Source: Odobenus rosmarus divergens
Taxonomy: Eukaryota; Chordata; Mammalia; Carnivora; Odobenidae
Assembly (NCBI RefSeq): GCF_000321225.1
Contig: NW_004450267.1
Location: forward strand, 4,357,629-4,421,628
Reading direction: 5' to 3'
DNA length: 64,000 nt
Positions 55,201-64,000 of the stretch are shown piece by piece. Under the pieces are notes generated by a model. The model was not told the DNA's origin. It saw nothing but the letters and a program-made list of their open reading frames with translations, and made no database searches. The first letter of the stretch is position 1; each line of letters begins with the position of its first letter. The translations under genes and the position numbers were made by a program.

Positions 55201-57116
55201 TGAACACAAGGAGCATACTTTTTGTTTTGTTTAGACTTGCTAATATTTAGAACTTTAAAAAAATCTGTAAGGATACAGAAACTAATACAACCAACACCTG
55301 TGTTCCAATTGCCATGAGTTGACCACCATTAATATCATGTTGTATTTACTTCCAATCTCACCCTGTTGATCCTACCCTCAGAGGTAAAATTGGAAGCAAA
55401 AGAACCAGATGAGGGGATCCCAGAGTAGGTATTTAAGAAGTGTCAGAGTAGGGTGGGGGTGCACCTGGGAGGAGCAGGAAATGGGTGAAATGTAATCAGT
55501 TCAGGCATTCTTGTAATGAGATGTGGAACAGCAGAAATCCATGTTTTTCTTAAAAAATGCCCATTTTCCCAGAGACTGATGGCCCACCTGAGCTGTATAC
55601 TGGTGGCAAACTGAAAACATTAAATGAAAGAAAAATCTTACTTTATGTGGTTTTGGCTTTGAAAAAAAGATTTTGAAGAACATGACCACGAGTAAAGCCC
55701 TGGTGAAGCTCACTTTGAGTTTGTTTCGGTGGTTGTTCAAAGAATTCTTTCAACCAGCTGAGAAGACTGGACACCAAAATCTTAACCGGGATTACTTTTG
55801 GATGGGAGAATTGGAGGTAATTTTTTTTTTTCTGTTTGCCAGTCTGCATTTTTTATAGCAATGAAGAAGACAAAAGTTGCTTTAGAAACTATATTCGAGG
55901 ACAATTAAATAGTTTGAGAAATTTTTTCATGAGAGACATAGAGGATTTGAAGAGAGGAAGGTTATATGTTGACAGCCTAAAATTTGAAGCTTGAACTTTA
56001 ATGAGATTTCTCCTTGTCAGTATTATGGATCGACTGACTGTACCATCCAAGGAACAAACAGCTGACCACAAATCACATGCCAATATATTCACAATTAAAC
56101 AATCACTCAAGAAGCTATAAAGCACACAAAACGCATAGTGGCTAAAAATAATAAACAAATGAAGCTTCTGTGTTTTTTTGCCTGAGAACAAGGGGCCTGT
56201 TCTTTTAGTTATTTATAGTGAAATAGTGAGACTCTGTGAAAAAAACACAGCAGTTGGGAAATGTTCTAAGTGAAGCATTGGGAATGTGTCATAGAATCTG
56301 AGGGCTTCTGACTTCACCTGTGATTGGCTAAGAATGAAGGACTGGCTATGAACGGGTGACCAGTAGACCTCTGGATTATCAGTTCAATACAGAAAATGAC
56401 CGTTCTGAAATCTCATTGTTTTTCCTCCTTAATTTTTTCCTTTATAAATTTTAAAACAGAAAGTGCTCCATAAAGAGAAAGTGATTTATTTAGAGTTTTT
56501 CCACATATGCTTCTAAAACAGGTTGTGCTTTTTCCCTTAAAGGTAACATCTCTGTTCTGGGACAGATCACACATGACAAAACAGCTTAGAAAGCATTGCA
56601 AAATTCTGAAGCATTTTGAAAGCAGAACACTTTTCTCTATGTAGGTAGTCCTGTGCATTTGGCATAGAGAGAGCAACAGAGCAAAATGCCCAGTTTGGTT
56701 TCTTTTAGTTAGATGCTCACTTGCGTTTAGTTGTTTTTAGTTCCCCTTGCTTCCTGGGGGAGGAGAGTTGTGTTAATGCTGGCTATTTGCACATCCAAAT
56801 GGCGGGGGTAGTTTTTGGCAACGTCTGCACTCACCAGTCCTGAAATACCTTTTAAGCATGGGGTCAGACATCCACATTTCCCTGAGGACACTTGCCTGGA
56901 CAGCTTGCCAGGACGCCACCGGGTGCAACCAAATCCTATAGTGTGAAATGGAAGAATCAGTGACGGCACTGGTGTTTGATGAGCAGTAAACTGAAGATGG
57001 CAGGTCAGCCTGCCAGGCTTCATTCCAACGAATGCCCTTTAGAGAGCTGACCTTCTGTTTGCTGGGCCTCTTTCTACTAGATACCACGTGGAATTCTGGT
57101 GATAAGAGGAAATCAT
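55201..57116. other. Unique AT-rich sequence, no gene recognised
   Basis: Single-copy. A short stretch at 55250-55360 (ACTAATACAACCAACACCTG) may be an antisense L1M 3' UTR relic. Frames reach 118 codons (56773-57129 minus) without recognisable features. Confidence 0.4.
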
Positions 57117-57600
57117 TTAAGGCGTTCATTCATTTATTCTGTCAGTCAACAAATCTTCACTGGGCACCTACAATGTGTAAGGCACTAATAACGACAAAGA
57201 ATTTTGCAAGAATAGAAATTTAGACCCGTGAAAGCGTTTCGTAACTTACACTGAGCTTTCTCACTTGTGTTATTTCTTTTTTTTTTAAAGATTTTATTTA
57301 TTTATTTGACAGAGAGAGACACAGCAAGAGAGGGAACACAAGCAGGGGTAGTGGGAGAGGGAGAAGCTGGCTTCCCGCCAAGCAGGGAGCCCGATGCGGG
57401 GCTCGATCTCAGGACCCTGGGATCATGACCTGAGCCAAAGGCAGACACTTAACGACGGAGCCACCCAGGCGCCCTTCACTTGTGTTATTTCGAAGATGAT
57501 AACACAGACACTGTCCTTGCACTCCAAAAGTTTACAATATAGTAGGGAAGATGAAGCCTGTAGAGAAGTTTCCTCATTGCAGAATAGAATATGGTGCGTG
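57117..57600 (-). mobile_element. L2 LINE 3'-end fragment, interrupted
   Basis: CAACAAATCTTCACTGGGCA, CCTACAATGTGTAAGGCACT and, beyond the SINE, GACACTGTCCTTGCACTCCA and AAAGTTTACAATATAGTAGG form one antisense L2 terminus. It is split by the SINE at 57277-57475. Confidence 0.7.
57277..57475 (-). mobile_element. Carnivore tRNA-Lys SINE, young type
   Basis: On the minus strand it reads GGGCGCCTGGGTGGCTCCGT, then the GTGTCTGCCTTTGGCTCAGG type block, ending in AAATAAATAAAATC and poly(A). The target-site duplication TCACTTGTGTTATTTC is perfect (57261-57276 and 57476-57491). Confidence 0.97.
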
Positions 57601-59414
57601 TCATAAGGCAAAGAGCAATTCCCTGACCAGGGAATGGACAGCTATCCTGGAGTCCCAAGCCAGCACTTTCATGGTTCAGAGAGTTTGAGAGAGGGAGATG
57701 CCGCATCCAGCCTTGGGATCAGAGCTATGTCCAGGCAGGACTCCGTGGTGGAATTTGGACGTGTAAATATGGAGGACCAAGTGGCTCTACTTTTGTTACC
57801 TTCAAAGTATTTGAAGGTGTGCTCTCTTGTTATTGAGGCTCAACATCTTTTTCAGGATGACATTCCTACCAACGCTTGGATTACCTTTGCAGCACCTGTA
57901 CTTTGAAATTTAGGAACATTTTTGGAGCCTAGGAGATAATCATTTGTGGCCAATAATTCATGTAGAATTAAACCTACTGATAGCAGGTCTAAGTCTCACA
58001 CTTGGGCCATTTCCAAAGCCACAGAATTTAGGGGCTGATGTTTTTTTCAGATTGTGTGGGAATAATTTGTGGTTCTCCATGGCTTAAACTGTTAACTTAG
58101 TCCTAAAATTTATAACCCTTTAATACGCTCATAACAAAGTTTTGTCACACTGCCTAGGGAATGAGACCTGTCCTGACTAAAAGATAGTTATCCAGTAAAC
58201 ACTCTGGTTTCAGCGTTTTATTCTGATATTTGTTCTAATATGGTGTAGAAAGGTATCTTGTTTTGATAATAAGTATGATTATTTTTTTTCTTTGGTGATT
58301 CAATATCTTGTGGGGGGGTCTCACATTTCTCATTCTGAATGCCAGTTGCCATTGAACAAGACTGTAAATAAGGAAGATATAGGTATTTTAGGTAAATGTG
58401 TACTGACACCAGATGATTCCTTTGGGAAAAAAATTACTCACTAAGTCCTCCCTGCCCCCCAATATAAGAGAGAGAGAGAGAGAGAGAGAGTAATGCTCTC
58501 CTTTCTTCCAAAAAGTTAATAAAAATAAGAATTTTTAAAATAATGGCTCATTAGGGATTCTGATTAGTCTGGTATTTTGCATTTCTGACTTTACATGTAC
58601 TCTACAGCATTCATCTGGTTTTCATGAGTCTAAAGTCCCGCTTGTCAACATTTAGGAAGCTGCCTTAGAAAGTCTTCCATACACTTACACCAAGAAAAAT
58701 GAGGGGATTTGCCAAGTTCTGAGTTTGACGCAGCCTTCTTTCCCCAACTGATTGAAATAAACAAACAAAAGTATGCTTCTTAAGAATGCATACAATAATC
58801 TGAAGTCTTAGTTTGATTGAATAAAAAGTCTAAATCAGTCATGTCTATTTCCAGATCATTTTTTTGAGCTTAAATGCCAAAATCAACTATTACCACCTGA
58901 AGTCAAAAACCATGTAGAGAGAATTTTGTTCCAGTGGGTCAAAACATTCTTGTTAATCTCTAATACTCCTCTGTGATGAGGCAGAAATGAAGATGAGAAG
59001 CAAACTTCAGTCTACTGACAAATATAGAAAATGTTTCATGTACCAAATGAGTGTGTCCACGTTTTTCTGTTTCCATCTGGATCCTTTTCAGTGTGATTAC
59101 TTATTTTTAGGTTGGCATTTTAGAAGGAAGATGAAATGGCTTTAGGAAATGATGTGAAAGGTTAAGACGGATAAGATAAGACAAGGGCTATCATGATGGA
59201 AAACATAGCCTCACAGTTTTATGTTCGATGTATTTCTTAGAAAAACCAGATACCAGATACGTATTTCTGCTAAATCTAAATTTTGAAGCTTGTAAACTTG
59301 AGTAGCTATGCCAAGGTGTAAAGGACTTTAAGAAAAAATGTGTAACTTTAAGTCACATAAGCATGGGGGAGGCCATATTACTAAACAATGAGGTGGGAAC
59401 AGGCTGACACTAAT
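57601..59414. other. Unique AT-rich sequence with a (GA)n array
   Basis: No recognised gene or repeat family. Frames are under 95 codons. Confidence 0.45.
58467..58490. repeat. (GA)n microsatellite
   Basis: About 24 bp of uninterrupted AG/GA dinucleotides, a polypurine tract of the type that can form triplex DNA. Confidence 0.95.
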
Positions 59415-59617
59415 TTTTTTAAAAAGATTTATTTTATTTATTTGAGAGAGAAAGTACAAGTGTGAGTGGGGGGAGGGGCAGAGGAAGAGGGAGAGAGAAT
59501 CCCCAAGCCGACTCCCCGGGGAGCCCAATGTGGGGCTTGATCCCAGGACCCCAAGATCATGACCTGAGCCAAAATAAAAAGCCAGCCACTCAACTGACTG
59601 TGCCACCCAGGCACCCC
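59415..59617 (-). mobile_element. Carnivore tRNA-Lys SINE, old type (SINEC_b-like)
   Basis: The minus-strand head is GGGGTGCCTGGGTGGCACAG. The longer ATTTTGGCTCAGGTCATGAT variant follows, ending in AAATAAATAAAATAAA. The target-site duplication AGGCT(G/C)ACACTA lies at 59401-59412 and 59618-59628, imperfect, in keeping with greater age. Confidence 0.93.
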
Positions 59618-60499
59618 AGGCTCACACTATTTAAAACACAAAGGCTTGGAGTCCTAGGGGAGAAGGAGGTATGAACTAGAACAAGATGGCAGTTTGGTTA
59701 TGTTACTCACATAGAACCCAGTCAAGCTACTAAAGCCGAATTACATAATCTTCAAAATGGTGTTGAGTAAAGAAGCCCTAAGAATCTGAATAAATATTAA
59801 CTATTTTACTAACACCTTGAGGAGTCCAAGATAGTCTCAAAAGTTTCATATTCTTGTAACTTTTTTACAAAATATGAAGTAGTCAGCTCTGATTGTGTTA
59901 GTAAGTCAGCCATCAGGTGGGCACATGAACAGCGGGGGGCAAGGAGTGCCTCCCCAACTACTTAGATGCTCCACGTTTGTCTTTGATCATGCCGGTCCTG
60001 TCCCCTTCTGACTTCTGGTTCTCGGTTCCCCTTGGGTTCCACACTGGACTTCTGAACGGGGTTTGGAATCTGTTCATCTTTGGCTGAATGTGGGCTCTTT
60101 GTCAAGACCTCAGCTCATATACATCCTTAAAATCTTCCACTGTAGATGGCTTCAGTGACCCTCTTAGCCCCTCCCATTCCCAGCCTGGCCCTATTCTCTA
60201 CACATGCAGCCTCAGCAGGGCACCCTTGCCCCCAGCAAAAGGGAAGTCCAGCAGGAGTTAGGATTCTCATTGTCTAAGGATGCAGAGGTTTACACAGTGG
60301 ACTTTCTCCTTCCTTGCCCTCACTCCCTCCATTACATGGAACTGGTCCTGTACCCAGATCTGTCATTAACTAAACGGAAACACCAACCTTTTTACACTGA
60401 CACCAAAGAGAAGACACTGTCCCAAGTCAAGCAGAGGTTTCTTCCCTTTCTTTACCCTTCTGTTTCCCTCCCTCCCCATCGGGTTTCCTTCCGAAGGCT
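59618..60499. other. Unique sequence, no gene recognised
   Basis: A 144-codon plus-strand frame begins at 60204 and runs into an L2 remnant, so it is unlikely to be a real gene. I see no domain or splice support. Confidence 0.4.
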
Positions 60500-60625
60500 T
60501 TTACTGGGTTCCTCCTATGAACCAGGCCTTATCCTAGGTGATAGAATTGGAAAGACAGTGTCCCTGACCTCTGTAAACTCCCATTCTGGTGCCTTCTGCC
60601 TTGAAGAAATAAGACCAGTCAAGAC
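60500..60625 (-). mobile_element. L2 LINE 3'-end fragment
   Basis: CTCCTATGAACCAGGCCTTA, TCCTAGGTGATAGAATTGGA and CCTGACCTCTGTAAACTCCC follow the antisense L2 terminus. Confidence 0.6.
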
Positions 60626-60837
60626 TACATGTTCATAGACTTGCTCAACATTTGTGGGTTTTGCCTTTGTTTAATATGGGTGGGAATATGAATTTGTTGT
60701 CTCATACTGGCTAATTAATTAAAGGTGTTTAGGAAGAACTTTCAGGGAGAAATGTGCCTTAGGAAACTTTAACTTCACCAGCCCAAACTGAAGTCTCCAG
60801 AAGAGGTTTTTATTGTTGTTGTTGTTTGTTTTTTTAA

Positions 60838-61056
60838 ATCCAGTATGCATGTTTCTAAGCTTTTTATTTTGAAATCATTATAGATCACAGAAAATTCCAA
60901 AAATAGCTCATAGGTTTCCTTGAACCCAGCTTCTCCCAGTGAGGACATCTTACAGGACTGCAGTACTATATCAAAACTGGGAAATTGATAGTGGTGTAAT
61001 ACTGCTAAGTAGACTACAGACCTCATTCAGTTGGCATCAGTTTTTACACACGGTTA

Positions 61057-61100
<44 letters not shown>

Positions 61101-61640
61101 TGGGTGTGGGTGTGTATAGTTCTATGCAATTTGACCCCACATGGTGTAGCCACTGCAACAATCAGGATACAGAACTGTTCCATCACCACAAAGGAACTCC
61201 CCTGTGCTTCCTCTTCAGAGTCACACTTCCCTAAACCACCCCTGGCCCCTGGCAACCACTAATCTGCTCTCCATCTCTACAGTTTTGTCACTTGAGGATG
61301 ATTTTAAATGGAATCATATGGTATTTAACCTTTTTAGATTGCCTTTTATCACTAAGCATAATACCCTTAAGATCCTTCCAAGTTGTTGCGTATATGAATA
61401 ATTCATTCTTTTTTATTGCTGAGTAGTTTGCCGTAGGATGAATACACCAGAGTTTGTTTAGCTGCTCATCCTTTAAGGACATTTGTGTTGTTTCCAGTTT
61501 TTTGCTAAGATGAATAAAGCTGCTATGAACGCTCATGTAGAGATTTTTGTGTAAACATCAGTTTTCATTTTTCTGGGAGAAATGCCCAACAGTGCAATTT
61601 CTGGGTATGGTAAGTGCATATTTAGTTTTAAGAGAAACAG
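60838..61640 (-). mobile_element. L1M (L1MA/L1MB-type) LINE 3' end, antisense
   Basis: TTTATTTTGAAATCATTATAG, ACAGAACTGTTCCATCACCA, CCTGGCAACCACTAATCTGC, AATAATTCATTCTTTTTTAT, AGCTGCTATGAACGCTCATG and TGCAATTTCTGGGTATGG run in antisense order from 3' UTR into the ORF2 end. It includes the family's own (TG)n zone at 61059-61117. Confidence 0.92.
61059..61117. repeat. (TG)n microsatellite in an L1 3' UTR
   Basis: About 38 bp of TG followed by GGTATGGGTGTGGGTGTG. It lies where antisense L1MA/MB 3' UTRs carry a TG-rich zone, so it probably grew from that seed. Confidence 0.95.
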
Positions 61641-61649
61641 TCTGTTTGT

Positions 61650-62642
61650 TAGCTTTTTAAAAACAGCTTTATCAAGGTATCATTGACATATAATAAACTG
61701 CAAGATTGAAAGTCTACAATTTTATGTTTTGACAAAAGTATATACCCCAAAACCATCACCACAATAAAGATAAACTTTACCCACCGAAAGCTTCCTCATG
61801 GCTCTTCACAATCCCTTCCTCCTGCCCCTACTTGCCTCCTTCCCCTGCCAACCATCCCAAGGCAACCACTGATCTGCTTTCTGTCATGGTGATTAGTTTG
61901 CATTTTCTAGAACTTTATATAAATGAGATCATGTTCTTTGAGGGGATGGGGGGTGTCTGACTTCTCTCATTTAACGTAAATTATTTTGATATTCATCCAT
62001 GTTGTTGCCTATAGCAATAATTAATTCCTTTTTATTGCCAAGTAGTAATCCACTCTATGGATATACTTCAATTTATTTATCCATTCTTCTGCTGATTACC
62101 ATTTGGGTGGTTTGTAGTTTGAGGCTATTGCAAGTAAGGCTATTATGAACACTGACATGCAAAGTCTGTGTGTGGACACGCTTTCATTCTCCAGGGTAAA
62201 TGCCTAGGAATAGAATGGGTAGGCTATGTGGTAGACACGTATTTAATTTTTTAACAAACTGCCAAGCCATTTTCCCCACAGTCATTGTATCATTTTTACT
62301 TTCCCCTAGAAGTATATGAGAGTTCTGATTGTTCTACATCTTTACCAACACTTGGTTTAGTCAGTCTTTTTAACTGTAGACATCCTAGTAGTATTTCTTT
62401 GTGGTTTTAATTCCCATTTTCCTAATGATTGTTGATGTTGAGCATCTTTTCGTGTGCTTATTTGTCATCTACATATCTTCTTTGGTGAAGTGTCTAATCA
62501 AATATTTGCCCTTTTTAAATTGGGGTGTTTGTTTTCTTATTATTAAGTTTTAAGAATTTCCCAAGTATCCCTCCAATAAAAGTTCTCCCCATGCTATTTT
62601 TATTATATATTTTTATTGGCAGATTAAGCTTCTGTTACTTTA
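61650..62642 (-). mobile_element. Second L1M LINE 3' end, antisense
   Basis: AACAGCTTTATCAAGGTATC, GGCAACCACTGATCTGCTTT, TTCATCCATGTTGTTGCCTA, AACAAACTGCCAAGCCATTT, CCAACACTTGGTTTAGTCAG and GTTGAGCATCTTTTCGTGTG again run from 3' UTR into ORF2 in antisense. It is a different, older L1 than the one ending at 61640. Confidence 0.9.
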
Positions 62643-63075
62643 TTTTTTTAAGATTTTTAAATTTATTTTGAGAGAGAGCACATGAGGGAGTGTTTGGGGA
62701 GGGGGAAAGGGAGAGGGAAGGAAACTCTTAAGCAGACTCCCCGCTGAGCACAGAGCTCAATGTGGGGCTAGATACCATGACCCATGAGATCATGACAGGA
62801 GCCGAAATCAAGAGTTGGATGCTCAGGGGTGCCTGGGTGGCTCAGTCAGTTAAACATCTGCCTTGGGCTCAGGTCATGATCCTAGGGTCCTGGGATCGAG
62901 CCCCACATTAAGCTCCCTGCTCGGCGGAGAGCCTGCTTCTCCCTCTCCCTCTGCTGCTCCCCCTGCTTGTGTGCTCTCGCTCTTGCTTTCTCTCTCTCTG
63001 TCAAATAAATAAATAAAAACTTAAAAAAAAAAAAAAGAGTTGGACGCCCAACCAACTGAGCCATCCAGGCACCCC
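62643..63075 (-). mobile_element. Old-type carnivore SINE (SINEC_b-like), split by a younger SINE
   Basis: On the minus strand GGGGTGCCTGGATGGCTCAG and TTGGTTGGGCGTCCAACTCT (63036-63075) are the head. The body resumes at 62643-62825 with a GATTTCGGCTCC block. Its own target-site duplication AAGCTTCTGTTACTTTA is perfect over 17 bp (62626-62642 and 63076-63092), despite the old subtype. Confidence 0.95.
62826..63035 (+). mobile_element. Carnivore tRNA-Lys SINE, young type, nested
   Basis: GGGGTGCCTGGGTGGCTCAG, CATCTGCCTTGGGCTCAGGT and TCAAATAAATAAATAAAAAC with poly(A) mark a complete copy. Its target-site duplication AGAGTTGGA(T/C)GC(T/C)CA (62811-62825 and 63036-63050) consists of older-SINE sequence, which proves the nesting order. 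Confidence 0.96.
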
Positions 63076-63092
63076 AAGCTTCTGTTACTTTA

Positions 63093-63354
63093 AAGCAACA
63101 TAGCCCTAACTAATTCTGACCCCATTATGAGGTAAAGAGAAGTAGCATTGTGGAAACTGAGGGAATGAGGTGGCAGCAGATCTTGGCACCAGGTGAGCTC
63201 AACAAGATGCCTTCCTTGAGGAGGAGACACCTGTGTGAAGGTTTTTTCTGCCTTCCCCACCTGCTGTCTTGGTCCCCTTTTTTGTTTTAGTCTCAAAATT
63301 CTTCTTGTTGTATTCAGGCTCAGCTCCTCAGGCTTCTTTCTCCTCATTCTCTGC
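63093..63354. other. Unique sequence, no gene recognised
   Basis: Short single-copy spacer with no supported feature. Confidence 0.4.
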
Positions 63355-63800
63355 AATATTTATCAAGCACCGACCAGGTGCCAGAAGCTCTGCCAGGGAC
63401 TGTGGGGAAAATGATGAGAAGGGCACCATCCAGGCCCTCAGAGAGCTCTTAGTTCTATACTAGCGACAGGGATGTACGCTGACACATTGCAAAGCAGACT
63501 CTGATAAATTCAACAACAGAGAAATAAACAACCCCAATGACAATAGAGAAGAGAGCATCATTCCATTGGGTTGAAAGTGAAGGTCGTAAGCGGTACAGGG
63601 ATATATCGAAAGTTTCCCAGAGGAGGCGGCAGGTGAGCCAGGCTTGGAAGTGTTAGTAAGATTTTATCAAGTGGAGAGAAGGAAGGCGTGTTCCAGCAGA
63701 AGGAGCAATGAGTGACGGTGTGGAAGGAGCACGTACAGAGCCCGCTTGGGGAGCATCAGCCTGTGTGCCTGGAGTGTAGAGTCGGCAGCAGGAACCAGGG
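63355..63800 (-). mobile_element. L2 LINE 3'-end fragment
   Basis: TATCAAGCACCGACCAGGTGCC, CATCCAGGCCCTCAGAGAGC, CAGAGGAGGCGGCAGGTGAG, GGCGTGTTCCAGCAGAAGGA and GAGCACGTACAGAGCCCG follow antisense L2 from the terminus inward. The right border fades toward 63800. Confidence 0.65.
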
Positions 63801-64000
63801 GTGGGGTGCAGTGGGGGTGGCGACGTTGCTATGGCTGGGAAGTTAAGTGAGGGCTGATGCTGGAGATGGAGTACCCAGAAAGCCCAGCAAAGGAGCCCAG
63901 GAAGTCTCTAAACAGGTGCTTACCACTTCAATCCCGTTTCCTATCTGGTGCTCTTTTCAAGCTTACCCAAAATAAAAGAATACATGGAAAGTTTAAAATA

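Noticed and set aside
60204..60638. 144-codon plus-strand frame
   Set aside because: Its 3' part is antisense L2 sequence, so the frame cannot be an old conserved gene.
61031..61255. Frames encoding Cys-Val or His-Thr repeats
   Set aside because: They are translations of the TG/CA microsatellite in an L1 3' UTR.

Overview
This window is nuclear DNA from a carnivoran mammal, and I find no protein-coding gene that I can support in it. The organism call rests on 15 tRNA-Lys-derived carnivore SINEs (CAN-SINE/SINEC), recognised by the head GGCGCCTGGGTGGCTCAG, a pyrimidine-rich middle and an (AAATA)n/poly(A) tail, and on a young carnivore-type L1 3' end at 52263-52602. The younger SINEs carry the GTTAAGCGTCTGCCTTCGG type head and a body ending TCTCTCTCTGTCAAATAAAT. 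From memory this matches the arctoid caniform pattern, closer to bears and pinnipeds than to dog, cat or mustelid SINEs. That is inference, not a database result.

Layout. 1-9400: mostly unique sequence with a Z-DNA-prone alternating tract at the left edge and remnants of MER33, MER5A, MIR and L2. 9400-13520: L2, an L1M 3' end, a SINE and a long antisense L1M block. 13520-17360: mostly unique, with one L1M fragment. 17360-20510: the densest layering, with two SINEs, an MLT1-like LTR split by a MER53-like MITE with perfect 25-bp inverted ends, and an L1M 3' end carrying both a SINE and a striking 24-bp palindrome. 20510-25340: unique sequence with old repeats and an inverted SINE pair. 25340-37000: the most gene-like but still non-coding part, GC-richer in places (26.7-29.6 kb and 34.8-35.6 kb). 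It includes a repeat-free block with homeodomain/octamer-type motifs, two strong G-quadruplex motifs and one possible non-coding exon. 37000-45065: L2, MIR and MER5A, then L1M and HAL1-like sequence with three SINEs. 45100-57600: L2 and MIR, two local duplications, the young L1 and a long sense-strand L2. 57600-64000: AT-rich unique sequence, then two antisense L1M 3' ends and a SINE nested inside an older opposite-strand SINE.

The open reading frames are short (the longest ATG frame is 195 codons), look unlike any family I recognise, and often overlap repeats. I regard the window as intergenic or deep-intronic. Elements work together only as insertion layers: L2/MIR/MER5/MER33 are oldest, then L1M/HAL1/MLT1/MER53, then old-type SINEs, then young SINEs and the young L1. 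No undescribed biological system is visible. The best second-look items are the template-switch-like palindrome, the two hairpin-forming sequences near 19.3-20.0 kb, the recent tandem duplications and the candidate regulatory block. Repeat family names are from recall of consensus sequences and would need RepeatMasker to confirm. Borders of old repeats are approximate.
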